The notes: generated from the sequence alone by a model not told the origin. Counted from the stretch's first letter, positions 10,591 to 20,740 are shown. The stretch: DNA of 64,000 bases from Paracerasibacillus soli (GCF_034006335.1 NZ_JAWDIQ010000003.1), one strand, 5' to 3'. Numbers and translations: made by a program.

Positions 10591-11162
10591 ATCAACCGAG
10601 ACAGCATTCCTCTCGGTGGATTCCTACTGCTTTTCTTAGATAATCAACCGAGACAGCACTCCTCTCGGTGGATTCCTGCTGCCCTTCTTAGATAATCAAC
10701 CGAGACAGCAATCCTCTCGGTGGATTCCTGCTGCCTTTCTTAGATGATAAACCGAGACAGCACTCCTCTCGGTGGATTCCGGCTGCTTTTTTTAGATAAT
10801 AAACCGTGACAGCACTTCTCTCGGTGGATTCCTTCCGCCTTTCTTAGATAATAAACCGAGATAGCACTTCTCTCGGTGGATTCCTGCTGCTTTTCCTGGA
10901 TGATAAACCGAGATAGCACTCCTCTCGGTGGATTCCTGCTACCTTTCTGAGATAATCAACCGTGACAGCAATCCTCTCGGTTGATTCCGGCTGCTTTTCT
11001 TGAATGATAAACCGAGACAGCAATCCTCTCGGTGGATTCCGGCTGCTTTTCTTGAATGATAAACCGAGACAGCAATCCTCACGGTTGATTCCTGCTGCTT
11101 TTCTTGGATGATAAACCGAGACAGCACTTCTCTCGGTGGATTCCTGCTGCCTTTCTCAGATA
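10591..11162. repeat. Eleven tandem copies of a 52-bp unit with a hairpin dyad
   Basis: Copies begin at 10591, 10643, 10695, 10747, 10799, 10851, 10903, 10955, 11007, 11059 and 11111, with exactly 52 bases between all of them. Each carries CCGAGA, 9 bases, TCTCGG, followed by GGATTCC and a TGCTGC-like box, then a pyrimidine-rich stretch and AGATAAT. Copies differ by a few substitutions and no indels. 52 is not a multiple of 3, so there is no constant reading frame. The array lies between the convergent topB fragment and FUSC gene. 52 bp is five turns at 10.4 bp per turn, which would place every dyad on the same helix face. There are no unique spacers, so it is not CRISPR. Confidence 0.95.
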
Positions 11163-11219
11163 ATATGCGGCAGAACCGTCCCTCTGCTTCACCCATCCCT
11201 GCTTCATACCTCGGCTTCT

Positions 11220-13161
11220 TCATAACAGTAGTTTGAGTGATTCTTGGAGCGTTTGAATTTCTGCATAGATTCTTTGATTATGTGGCATATGAGGTACTTG
11301 AGCTGCTCCCAGCAACTTATTTTGTTCAATGGATTGTGCCATTGTTTCAAAGATATATAAAAACTGGGCAGTCTCATCTTTTGTGAGCAATGTTCTTCCT
11401 TCTCTGTTTACATTTGATTGCAGAAAATAACCAAGTTGTTCCATGGAAAAGAGAACTGGCGATATGTGACTTAGCCTGTCCATGTTATGGGGGATTTCAC
11501 CTAATGCCGTATCATAAACCGTACGTAAATTACTTAGATTCGTTCTCATTTTATTTTGAATTCGGCTGATTCTTTGCGTATTTCTGGGAGCTGTTACTAT
11601 TATCAGCAAAGAGACTAAAAAATAGCTGTGATTGACTACGTATCGTTTTTGACATTAAATGTGGCAATCGACTAGAAGCAGAATGTCTACCAACTAGGAG
11701 AACCCCTATAACTCCGATAACACAACCAATGAGCACATCCGTCACACGTGCAGTTGCAAAATAAGAAATATCTCCAATTTGTGTTGTACTTTCAGCAGCC
11801 AAAATAGCATTCGGTGTAATGAAAGTAACAGCAAATGCATAATTACGTACAATGAAAATTTCTGTAAGGAAGAACAAGATACCGATAAGAAAAGCAACAA
11901 CAATAGGTGATGGAGCAATCAAGAGAATGCTAACAGCAAGAAGGACACCAACCAAAGTTCCGAGTGACCTTTGAATCGAACGGTGAAATGTACTAATAAT
12001 GGTAGAGCCAAGCATAACAGAACCACATGTAACAGGAATCCAATAAGAACGATCAAATTCATAGGAAAAGGCAATCAATGCGGCAATACTAAGTACAATC
12101 GTGTAGCGAATTGCTGATAAAAGCACAACTGAATTCTTGTCAAACGCATCTATAAATGTTCTTGTAAATGGCTGCTTTTGAATTTGAACTTCCATGTCTA
12201 AGTTTGGATTTGTTGCATGTAACACCCTATTTGCTTCCGCTACTTTGTTCAATAAACTTCCTTCAATAGATCCCACATCTTCAATCATAGGAGTAGGAAT
12301 CATCTTCCCTTGACCCTTATTATGAAGAGATTGTGTCACTTGCTCCAAAAAGTATACTGTTTCAGAAGATAAGCCTCTAACTCCTTTCGCCTCAAGTTCT
12401 AAAATATCCATCCATATTTCATGGGCAATATTTTTTAGTACATATAAACGTTTAAAATACTGCTTGCTGCGCCATGAAATATAACCAGAAGTCAATGTTG
12501 CATCTGCATTCTTTAATGAAAATAATGTATTTTCTTTTATCTCAATAAACTTTTCCGTCCCTATTGATTTTGTTAAATTCGTAAGTTGCCCATAAAGGTA
12601 GTAAATGGATTCCTTTTCCGGTTTGTAAGGATCCGAAAACCAACCAATCATCGCTACTATCCAAGAAATTACTCCGCCCGAGAAAACAAGTGAAGCTCTT
12701 AAAAGCGCATCATGGGGGCTCACTTCCATCGCGGATGTCATCGCAAAAATTATGACAAAGAAGATAGCTGCTGGGCCTTGAATTTTAAAAGCACCGAACG
12801 TAAATGTCGCCAGGCCACCTATTAGCCCTAATAAAACACCAAATACAAGCGGATATCCGGCTGTTAGTGAACCAAGTCCCATCGCTAAAGTTAGTCCAAG
12901 TAAAACAAAAAATAACTTCTTTGCTCTATGCTTGTACGGCTCGTTAAATACATATAAATATGCAAATCCTCCAATCCCAGCGAGTAGTCCATATTGAAAG
13001 TTGCCAAGTAATATACCAATCATGACAGGTATGGATGAACTTAATGCCGCTCCAAATGCTTTTCGCAAGGGAAAAGGAGACTGCTTGATCTTGAAAGCAT
13101 CTCGAATAATAGAGAGTTTCACACAATATTCCTTCTTTCTTTTTATAAAGCGAGTTTTCAA
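11220..13161 (-). pseudogene. FUSC-family inner-membrane transporter (one frameshift)
   Basis: About 646 residues with the FUSC (fusaric acid resistance-like, aromatic acid exporter) layout: two blocks of about six hydrophobic helices (residues about 28-170 and 350-490) separated by a soluble segment, and a soluble C-terminal part. The second block has RSYWIPVTCGSVMLG and IQRSLGTLVGVLLA, typical of the family. The reading shifts near 11590 in a CCC run; removing one C gives SNSSRNTQRIS and restores the C-terminal 120 residues. It stands alone on the minus strand, facing topB across the 52-bp array. Substrate unknown. Confidence 0.75.
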
Positions 13162-13723
13162 TCAGTAGTAGGGTAATCACACTTATTCCACTGACGTTCG
13201 TTGAATGAATCGGGATTTTAGGCTATAAATTCTTCACGTATCATTCTTTAAAATCCCATCAAGTTGTGAAGTAGGGTCATACAGCCTGCGGTAAGCCTTA
13301 AATCTTTTATCCATTTAGAAGGAAAAGGGGGAAATTTACGCTTATATAATGAACATGTACGAAAGACTTTCTATACAAATATTAATTTTAATGAATTTAC
13401 TTTTTAACGTCAAATGATGGCCGACTACATTTGACCACCCAACAACATGATGTATGCTAGTTAAAATATTTACCAACATTTATTTACTCACTTAAACAGG
13501 CATATAAATCCCCCATTTATCTCAAAATAGTAGATAACCTTTCTAAATAAATTTACGATAATCATTGCTATAATAGTTGTATACATTTTACTTACATAAT
13601 GAAAATCAGTATATTTAAATAGGCAGTAATCAAATGTTTTGTTTGATTTTATATGGATGTGATTTTACAAATTATGTTTTTTATTCCATACATAAATAGT
13701 AGCAAGAAGAAGGAGCGATTTTT
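13162..13723. other. Intergenic region, divergent
   Basis: No gene was found in these 560 bases between the FUSC gene and the F420-ligase-like gene. It is AT-rich and should hold both promoters. A GGAGCGA ribosome site at 13712-13718 serves the rightward gene. No convincing operator or riboswitch fold was recognised. Confidence 0.5.
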
Positions 13724-14913
13724 GTGGAAAGAGTTGTAGGTACTATCGCAAGGGGGCTTCGTTGTCCGATTATTAATAAAGGTGATCGTATTGAGGAAAT
13801 TGTTGTGATAGCGTATTAAAAGCTGCGGAAGTTGAAGGCTTTACGATACATGATAAAGATATTATATCCGTTACAGAATCCGTTGTGGCACGTGCCCAAG
13901 GAAACTATGCCACTATTGACCATATTGCCAAAGATGTCCAAGCTAAATTTGGTGATGATACAATTGGTGTCATTTTCCCTATTCTAAGCCGTAACCGTTT
14001 TGCAGTTTGTCTTCGTGGTATCGCAAAAGGCGCAAAGAAAATTGTATTAATGTTAAGCTACCCTTCCGATGAAGTAGGTAATCATTTAGTGGATATAGAC
14101 ACACTTGATGAAAAAGGGATAAATCCTTGGACGGATGTTTTAACAGAAAAACAATTCCGCGATCACTTTGGCTACAATAAACATACCTTTACTGGTGTCG
14201 ATTATATCGATTATTACAAGTCATTAGTTGAAGAATATGGTATAGCATGCGAAGTCATTTTTTCAAATCAACCAAAGACCATTTTGGACTACACAAAGAA
14301 TGTGCTTTGCTGTGACATTCATTCAAGAGCTAGAACAAAAAGAATTTTAAAAGCTAATGGTGGCGAGAAAATTTATAGCCTTGATAATATTCTTGCCGAA
14401 TCAATCGAAGGCAGTGGATTCAATGAGAACTATGGTCTATTAGGTACGAATAAGGCAACAGAGGATAGCGTAAAGTTATTCCCACGTAATTGCCAACCAG
14501 TCGTAGACAAAATCCAAGAAGTCATGAAGGAAAAGACAGGTAAAACCGTCGAGGTCATGGTTTATGGAGACGGTGCATTCAAAGACCCTGTAGGAAAGAT
14601 TTGGGAGCTCGCTGACCCAGTAGTTTCCCCAGCCTATACTCCTGGATTAGAAGGAAGACCAAATGAAATTAAATTAAAATACCTTGCCGACAATCAATTT
14701 GCAGATTTAAAAGGCGAAGAACTAAGACAAGCCATTGCAACATATATAGATGAAAAAGAAGATGACTTAGTTGGAGCAATGGAAGCGCAAGGAACTACTC
14801 CTCGTAGACTAACAGACCTTATCGGCTCACTATCCGACTTAACTTCGGGTAGCGGAGATAAAGGAACACCGATTGTTTATATTCAAGGATATTTTGATAA
14901 CTATACAAAGTAA
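13724..14913 (+). pseudogene. Coenzyme F420-0:L-glutamate ligase family protein (one frameshift)
   Basis: About 396 residues. The start is GTG at 13724 behind AGGAGCGA, giving an N-terminus MERVVGTIARGLRCPI; a one-base shift near 13808 separates it from the remaining 342 residues, which are open. Family landmarks are KDIISVTESVVARAQGNY, FPILSRNRFAVCLRGIAKG, NVLCCDIHSRARTK and a GDGAFKDPVGKIWELADP stretch. CofE proper adds glutamates to F420-0, but this longer form occurs in Firmicutes that are not known to make F420, so the true substrate is uncertain. Monocistronic, with a strong terminator behind it. Confidence 0.7.
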
Positions 14914-14932
14914 TAATTATCGTAATCTTATT

Positions 14933-14965
14933 GGACAAGGGAGAATGGCTCCTTTGTCCTTTTTT
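14933..14965 (+). terminator. Rho-independent terminator of the F420-ligase-like gene
   Basis: Stem GGACAAGGGAG with CTCCTTTGTCC, a 5-base loop, then six T. It lies 20 bases after the stop codon. Confidence 0.9.
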
Positions 14966-15153
14966 CATTGTATTTTTCTGAAACTGGGGTAAGATCAGTA
15001 TTATCCTTTAAATTAAATTCAGAAATATGATTTCAAAGGACTTTTATGAACTACCTGCCCAGGCTTAAGGTATCAGGTTGACGGATCATCAACTCCATCA
15101 TATGAAAGCCAAAAGACAAACTACTCCATTTTAAGTAGGATTTAGGTTGCCCT

Positions 15154-15711
15154 TTACACAAGGCTTATAGGTTTAACTTTTTTATAATGATTCACAAGGA
15201 TTAGCAACCTTATCTCCCAAATTAACATTACAATTGTTACAATTACTTTGATTGTGTTGAACCCATTTCCAACAAAGTTAATTGAAAATGTTTCTATGAT
15301 GTAGAATAGAAGAGAGAGTATAACATAACTATTGCATAGTCTAGTTGTCAATTGATGAATATTACTCACTTCAGCAAGACGACTAATGTCTAGCATAAGT
15401 TGAAAAATGTAAAAAACGAGCACTAGTTTTAGTAACCCAAGCAATAATGGATACATACTCCAAAGTGAAAAAGTCTCCAAAAATAAATCACCTTGATTTT
15501 GCGGAATAAATACAGATGGAATCGAAATAAACGTAAGAATAGCCGCCAAATAGCTAGCTTTTTTCTCTCCATCAATTTGATTAGTCAGATTTACGACTCC
15601 TTGATAAATCAAATAGTAACCAATTGGGTTAGGAAGTATATCCACAAAGATGTGAATATCTATCAAAATGATAATTAATCCCCAAGTTATTTTTGTAAAT
15701 GCTACCTTCAT
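15154..15711 (-). CDS. Small integral membrane protein of unknown function
   Basis: 185 residues with about five hydrophobic segments (around residues 8-26, 54-72, 84-112, 128-145 and 150-175). No catalytic or binding motif was recognised. The ATG overlaps the stop of the upstream gene by four bases, so the two are translationally coupled and probably form a two-protein unit: a membrane protein and an anchored extracytoplasmic protein. Both are on the minus strand. Confidence 0.6.
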   Translation of the reverse strand: MKVAFTKITWGLIIILIDIHIFVDILPNPIGYYLIYQGVVNLTNQIDGEKKASYLAAILTFISIPSVFIPQNQGDLFLETFSLWSMYPLLLGLLKLVLVFYIFQLMLDISRLAEVSNIHQLTTRLCNSYVILSLLFYIIETFSINFVGNGFNTIKVIVTIVMLIWEIRLLILVNHYKKVKPISLV

Positions 15712-16556
15712 TTTAATTGATCCTTACTTTCCTTAACCAATTGATTGACTGATGTTTGGTTTAACCATGGTTCACGAATAACTGTTAACATATATGTAAA
15801 ATCCCCCTCATTCTCAGTAACTCCGTGCAATGCCACATCTAATTCAATAAAGCTAGTAAGATTCTCATCTGTGGAGAATTGCAAGATAAGGCTATCGTCT
15901 TTTTGTAGTTCCATTGCCCCAAATTCAGATGCCACATAGGGTTTACTGTTTATTTGCATATGTAATTGATTTTCTACTTGTTTATAAGGTAGCCTAATCT
16001 CTTCAAGCCGTACTGACTTCTTCACTTCCAAAACATCTTCACTCGCTCTATCACCACTATCGCTTGAACTCCTATGTTCAAATACATCAGTATTTTCCTC
16101 ATTCATGCCAATCGTAACTGTACCGATGTTAGTATGCACCTGTTGATGATTTGAAAAAGTAACATCAATCTCTTCAAACGTCCAAACCTCTTTAGAGAAG
16201 TCAATTGGCACCTCGCTAATGGGAATTTCAAGCAATACCTCCATTAAATAATTTTGGTTGAATGCTTGTTTGTAAGAAATTTGCTCTTGCCCATCACCAA
16301 ACCACACACGGCCTTCATTCGTTGGTGTTAAGATAACCCCATTTACTTCCACGTAACTGACATGTATAAACTCATGCTTATCGATTAAATAATTGAATCC
16401 AATTTCCACAGTTTCTTGGTCATCAAAGATATTTTTTGTTATATAATGTTCTAGAAAAATTGGCTCTTCTAATTTACTTGATTGGAAATAAATGTAGTTT
16501 CCAACTCCACTTATCAATACGAGCAATATGCCTATCCAAAACATCCAAGGTTTCAA
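15708..16556 (-). CDS. Membrane-anchored extracytoplasmic protein of unknown function
   Basis: 282 residues. Residues 5-24 form one hydrophobic helix without a lipobox or clear signal-peptidase site, so it is likely an N-terminal anchor. The rest is soluble and rich in beta-strand patterns, with a low-complexity Ser/Asp linker (SSSDSGDRASED) near residue 165 separating two domains. The first half has FNYLIDKHEF, the second SLILQFSTDENLTSF. No family was recognised. It is followed at once by the 185-residue membrane protein, with which it overlaps by four bases. Confidence 0.6.
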   Translation of the reverse strand: MKPWMFWIGILLVLISGVGNYIYFQSSKLEEPIFLEHYITKNIFDDQETVEIGFNYLIDKHEFIHVSYVEVNGVILTPTNEGRVWFGDGQEQISYKQAFNQNYLMEVLLEIPISEVPIDFSKEVWTFEEIDVTFSNHQQVHTNIGTVTIGMNEENTDVFEHRSSSDSGDRASEDVLEVKKSVRLEEIRLPYKQVENQLHMQINSKPYVASEFGAMELQKDDSLILQFSTDENLTSFIELDVALHGVTENEGDFTYMLTVIREPWLNQTSVNQLVKESKDQLK

Positions 16557-16689
16557 AAAATCACCATCACTTTTATGAATATATTTATTTCTTAGATTAT
16601 AACATAAGATTTTTAAATATTCTTAATAAAGTTTGTGACTATTGTAAATCTGCTATTAGAGAAGAGCTTGACTCATAACACGTACCTAC

Positions 16690-16775
16690 CTCGTGTCATT
16701 TCCATTGGCTTACTTTGAATTCAACCTCTCTACAGGTTAAAAACACCTTCCCTTTATAGGCGAAGTAAGGATGCT
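16690..16775 (-). pseudogene. Degenerate fragment of an AraC-type regulator paralogue
   Basis: The stretch matches the inside of the downstream regulator gene (about 17730-17850). Both read GTGTCAxTTCC, then CTTACTTTxAATTC, then xTAAAAAxACCTTCCCTTTA, then TAGGCGA; the fragment lacks about 18 bases between the last two blocks. It is about three quarters identical by eye over 90 bases and has no open frame. It looks like the relic of a duplication. Confidence 0.55.
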
Positions 16776-17050
16776 TCAAGCAATACCACAAAACTCTTTT
16801 GCATTAAAGTAAGCTAGTCGTCCTACATTGTGCAATGAAATGAAAGATACATCCGGGACAATTAGCCAATTTTACCTTTTTGATAGAGGTTGTTTCCTAA
16901 AGATTGTTGTTATTAGGTGTTTTTGTTATAAATAAGTTCCCTTGGTATAATATATAGGAATGACTATTTCAAAGGGTCAAAATTCCGTTTGGCAAATGGT
17001 GAAATCCTTATCACTATATGTTCGTTATTTAATTCGGGGGATGCACAATA

Positions 17051-17311
17051 AACAAGAAAATAATTCACATCATAAATGTTTTAATAGGTATTTTAAGTAT
17101 AGGGTTCAGTTTATTCTTTACTTGGGGAGTTTTAGGGTTCGGTCCAGAGGGAAATATGCTAATCATCGCCTTTCCGTTGGCGGTTATTGCTGTATGGGCA
17201 GTAATCTACTACTTACAGATTAAATTCCGTTCAATAAAAAGTTTCGTAATCTTACTATTGGTAGAATTGATTTTATTTTTTTCAATAGTTGCGATGATTA
17301 ACCTTCATTAG
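17051..17311 (+). CDS. Small membrane protein, start codon unclear
   Basis: The frame 17051-17311 encodes a very hydrophobic peptide of about 86 residues: VLIGILSIGFSLFF, GPEGNMLIIAFPLAVIAVW, FVILLLVELILFFSIVAM, ending INLH. This gives three membrane segments and is far more plausible than the overlapping frame that starts at 16960, which has no protein-like composition. There is no ATG, GTG or TTG after the in-frame stop at 17030-17032, so either the start was lost to a frameshift (an ATG in another frame lies at 17041 behind CGGGGG) or an ATA is used. Function unknown. Confidence 0.45.
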   Translation, partial: NKKIIHIINVLIGILSIGFSLFFTWGVLGFGPEGNMLIIAFPLAVIAVWAVIYYLQIKFRSIKSFVILLLVELILFFSIVAMINLH

Positions 17312-17427
17312 CATCGTTAAAATATTGGTTGAAAAACCTCCCACAAAAATAATTTCTATATAATGAGCAAATTGTACATGTTAATCTATGTAACCACGTT
17401 CAGCCATTAATGCACCTCTTACAACGG

Positions 17428-17480
17428 GCAACTAGGTACCCATATTCGAATAGGTACCTAGTTGCCTATAAAGAGGCTTT
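17428..17480 (+). terminator. Long inverted repeat and terminator between convergent genes
   Basis: A perfect 13-bp inverted repeat, GCAACTAGGTACC (17428-17440) with GGTACCTAGTTGC (17453-17465), is followed by a small GCCT/AGGC stem and TTTTATTT. It lies between the small membrane gene and the convergent AraC-type gene. The stem is longer than a terminator needs and could also bind a dimeric protein. Confidence 0.55.
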
Positions 17481-17496
17481 TATTTATATCTCTTTA

Positions 17497-18543
17497 TCAA
17501 CTCCAAATATTGTGTATCTCCATACCCAACATTGGAAAAAGCGCAAATAGTTTTTGCAGCAGTTCGGAGGTTGGCAAATGTTTATGTTTCACAATATATT
17601 TTATCACCGGGTTATCTTCTGTCTGCATCTCTAGGAATAAATTGACAGCCTGATACATCACCGGTAATAGTTCTATAGATGGCCTTTGGTGCTGAATCAA
17701 TACTTTCTCATAAACAGTTGCATACTTACCCAGTGTCACTTCCGTCTGACTTACTTTAAATTCGTCTTCTCTAAAGCTATTTAAAAATACCTTCCCTTTA
17801 AACCTCGACTGTTCCAAATAGGCGAGGATCGTCAATGCATTCATCTGGCAAAATACATCCTCCCCAAACCATAAGACAATATAGTTGTAATCCTTCTCAA
17901 ACAAATTACACAAAGGCTTGATCACCTTGTTCCGGTAACTTTCTACCGTATCACGATGTCCAGATGCCCGCATTTGGATGAACGCATCATCAAAGACAGG
18001 TACTGATGTTTGGTGTACACACATCGCTTCATTGAATGGCACATAATCAGACATTCCCATCAATTTTTTACTGTTAAATTCATCATACATCACTTGACCA
18101 TTTAAAATATTTAGCACGTCCTGATCAAACAATTCCTGTTTCCTATCTTTCAACTGTTTTACTTCTACTTCTCTACTCATTTTTACATCTCCCTGCTGCA
18201 TGATAATTTTGGTAAAGGACTGGACCGGCTGAGGATGAAGCTGGAATTCCTTTGGATTAAGACCAAAAGCAGTTTTAAATGCTCTACTGTATGATTCCTG
18301 TGACGAATATCCATAATCCATGGCAATATCAATGATTCTTCTGTTTTGGATGAGATCTTCAGTTGAAAGATATAACCTGCGTAGAAGAATATAACGTCTT
18401 ATACTAATTCCAGTTAATTGATGAAACTTAAAAGAACAATAATAAGGTGAATATCCCATATAATCCGCTAAATCCTCTAACGAAAACCTTTCTCTCATCC
18501 TCTCCTCCATCCAGTCAATCATCCACTGTATATATGTATCCAT
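17497..18543 (-). CDS. AraC-family regulator with a C-terminal sensor-like domain
   Basis: 348 residues. The first 100 hold a double HTH of the AraC type: FSLEDLADYMGYSPYYCSFKFHQLTG, then IIDIAMDYGYSSQESYSRAFKTAFGLNPKEF. The HTH is N-terminal, as in Rob-like proteins with a C-terminal effector domain. The C-terminal 200 residues do not look like GyrI; they have YVPFNEAMC, then WFGEDVFCQMNALTILAYL, then KVFLNSFRED, which recall the DUF1835 fold (weak, by eye). The start at 18543 is chosen for the GAGGTG site 6 bases upstream rather than the ATG at 18564. DNA-binding role is secure; ligand unknown. Confidence 0.75.
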   Translation of the reverse strand: MDTYIQWMIDWMEERMRERFSLEDLADYMGYSPYYCSFKFHQLTGISIRRYILLRRLYLSTEDLIQNRRIIDIAMDYGYSSQESYSRAFKTAFGLNPKEFQLHPQPVQSFTKIIMQQGDVKMSREVEVKQLKDRKQELFDQDVLNILNGQVMYDEFNSKKLMGMSDYVPFNEAMCVHQTSVPVFDDAFIQMRASGHRDTVESYRNKVIKPLCNLFEKDYNYIVLWFGEDVFCQMNALTILAYLEQSRFKGKVFLNSFREDEFKVSQTEVTLGKYATVYEKVLIQHQRPSIELLPVMYQAVNLFLEMQTEDNPVIKYIVKHKHLPTSELLQKLFALFPMLGMEIHNIWS

Positions 18544-18868
18544 TTGCTTCACCTCTATTGTCATTATATTGGAATGAAGAATAAGTAATTTGACATTTGT
18601 TGTGCAAAAATAGTTTTGAGCTTTATAAGTTTCACAGATTGAAGGGAATTTTTATTGGACAAGTTTTGGAGAACCCCTTTGTGAAGTGAAAATTCAGCAA
18701 GTAGCTGTTACGCAATGACAATTTCCCCCATCGCTCATGCTCCATCGTTTTATCTATTAGCTTGTCTACTAAGCACTTTCACATAAAAATCTAATCGAAA
18801 TCTAATCTCTTTCAAATGGCGCTCTCATTGAACCTCTGCATAATAAACAATGAAGGGAATGAAATAAA

Positions 18869-19659
18869 ATGGCAATTGAAATTTTCAGGAGAAAGGAACA
18901 AAAGTATCTCATTTCAACAGATCAATACAAAGAATTGATTTTCCAGATTTTGCCTTATATGCGCCCAGATAAATTCGGTATTGATGGCAGATATACGGTA
19001 ACAAGCCTGTATTTTGATAGTAGTGACCATAAAATTTACTTTGAGACAAAAAATAAATTAAAATTTCGACAAAAGTTACGGTTACGAATATATGATGATA
19101 CGGATATTGATGGACTGCATTCTTTGAAGTAAAACAAAAGCATAAAAAAGTGGTAAATAAGCGCAGAATGCTACTTCCACTTCGAGAAGCTTATCGTTAT
19201 TTAAATGATACAACTAACAATGCCGTGGAACAATATGAATCATCTAATCCACAAGTATTCCGAGAAATTGACTACTTCCGGAAACACTATCAATTACGCC
19301 CTGAAATGATTGTCAGCTATGATAGGCATGCACTTCATTGCACATATGATCCTAATTTAAGAATTACGTTTGATCTAAACTTACGTTGCCGAAACGACGA
19401 CCTTTTACTTGAAAATGGTTCTAGTGGAGAACATTTTATCGATCCGAATTTAGTCGTTTTAGAAGTGAAGGTGGATGACAGCGTACCATTATGGCTCACA
19501 CGAATTTTGCAAAGTCTTAACTGTGAGCAAAGGGGCGCATCCAAATTTTGCACGAGTTTAGAGATGTTAAGAGGAAATCAACTACCCAATGGAATTGTAC
19601 CAGAACCTGTACAGTTATCAGGGGTACAAAATGAAAAAATATTAATTGGAGGAATTTAA
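18869..19659 (+). pseudogene. VTC-domain polyphosphate polymerase family protein (one frameshift)
   Basis: About 263 residues. The N-terminal part reads RRKEQKYLIST, then RYTVTSLYFDSSDH and LRLRIYDD, the tunnel strands of the VTC catalytic domain; the second part has KQKHKKVVNKRRMLLPL, then YDRHALHC and VVLEVKVDDSVPLW, with the basic and acidic residues expected to bind nucleotide phosphate and metal. A one-base shift near 19115 splits it. The family makes polyphosphate in eukaryotes; in bacteria it is paired with DUF4956 membrane proteins, as here. The stop codon overlaps the ribosome site of the next gene. Confidence 0.75.
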
Positions 19660-19660
19660 A

Positions 19661-20341
19661 ATGGATGTATTAAATCAACTTTTTTCAATTCAAGCAGGAG
19701 TTGGACACAGTATTACCATGACATTTCTTGGCCTACTCATTGCAACAGCATTAAGTTTAGTTATTACAAAGGTGTATCTCATTACTTTTACAGGGGAACG
19801 TTATTCCCAAGCATTTGTTCATACAATCATTATATTGAGTATTATCGTATCCGTTATCATGAATGTTGTTAGCGATAATGCAGGCGTAGCGTTTGGTTTA
19901 TTTGCTATTTTTTCATTAATCCGCTTTAGAAGTGCCGTAACGGATGTAAAAGATATTGCCTATATCTTTTTTGGCCTATGTGTCGGAATGACGTGTGGAC
20001 TCTATCAATTTGATCTCGCTATATTACTCACTTTATTCGCTAGTTTCGTATTTTATCTTCTCTATCGTTTTGATTATGGAAAAGGTAAAGATACGCAAAT
20101 CCTAAAAGTAACTGTACCTGAAAACTTAAATCACGAAAATCTACTTGATGATGTATTTCATGATTATACAACAAGCCACACATTACGTCAGGTCGAAACA
20201 ACGAACCTCGGTACCATGATTTTGTACACGTACGCGATTCGTAGTAAAAATACTACAAATGATAAAGAATTACTTGATCGCATCCGTGAAAAAAATGCCA
20301 ATTTAAAAGTATCCATTACGTATATGGAAAACGGTAATTAA
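19661..20341 (+). CDS. DUF4956 membrane protein, partner of the VTC protein
   Basis: 226 residues. Three or four hydrophobic segments lie in residues 20-150 (around TFLGLLIATALSLVITK, IIILSIIVSVIM and LCVGMTCGLYQF), with the diagnostic FSLIRFRSAVTDVKDIAYIFFGL stretch, followed by a soluble C-terminal domain of about 75 residues. The ATG at 19661 with GGAGG ten bases before is preferred over the in-frame ATG at 19646, which lies inside the VTC gene. DUF4956 proteins recur next to VTC polymerases, so a role in moving or anchoring the polymer at the membrane is a reasonable inference. Confidence 0.8.
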   Translation: MDVLNQLFSIQAGVGHSITMTFLGLLIATALSLVITKVYLITFTGERYSQAFVHTIIILSIIVSVIMNVVSDNAGVAFGLFAIFSLIRFRSAVTDVKDIAYIFFGLCVGMTCGLYQFDLAILLTLFASFVFYLLYRFDYGKGKDTQILKVTVPENLNHENLLDDVFHDYTTSHTLRQVETTNLGTMILYTYAIRSKNTTNDKELLDRIREKNANLKVSITYMENGN

Positions 20342-20740
20342 AACTTTAAATAGAACTTGTATGGATAAGGATACTAAATTGATTTGTACTTCTATTCACA
20401 TTCTACAATCCGTAACTTACATATCCATCACAAGTTAAATAATTAACGATAATGATAGAAAGCTACAGCACGTTTGTAGAGGAAATTTTAAAAAAAGCAG
20501 TAGGGATCTTGCTCTTTCTCTACTGCTTAATTAATGAATCAAGCCTTTTCTGACTATTGATTTAGCATTCTTTAAATCCCCGGAAATGCTAGAAATCTTC
20601 GTCTTACATCTTGTTAACAAGCGATAGAAGTTGCAAACTGTCGGAATTTATATTTCCCATACTACATTGAGTATAAGAAAGAGGCCATCCTCATTTACTT
20701 CCTGATGATGGCCTCTGCAACTGTCCTTGTCATTCCGCGC
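20342..20740. other. Intergenic region with two hairpins
   Basis: No gene. Two stem-loops are visible: AAGCAGTAG/CTACTGCTT at 20495-20528, preceded by a run of A, and the terminator at 20681-20715. Together they separate the rightward DUF4956 gene from the leftward His/Gly-rich gene. Confidence 0.55.
20681..20715 (-). terminator. Terminator of the His/Gly-rich protein gene
   Basis: Perfect 9-bp stem GAGGCCATC/GATGGCCTC with a 17-base loop. On the minus strand the stem is followed by TTTCTTAT. Confidence 0.8.

Noticed and set aside
10591..11162. CRISPR array
   Set aside because: The whole 52-bp unit repeats, including the part that would be spacer, and no cas gene is nearby.
10939..11223. 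A 94-residue minus-strand reading frame in the 52-bp array
   Set aside because: It arises only because the repeat lacks stops in that stretch; the period is not a multiple of three and the peptide changes frame in every copy.
13550..13580. A possible Fur box (GATAATCATT) before the F420-ligase-like gene
   Set aside because: Only half of the dyad is present and no iron-related gene follows.
16960..17223. An 87-residue frame from 16960
   Set aside because: Its composition is not protein-like, while the overlapping frame 17051-17311 encodes a clear three-helix membrane protein.
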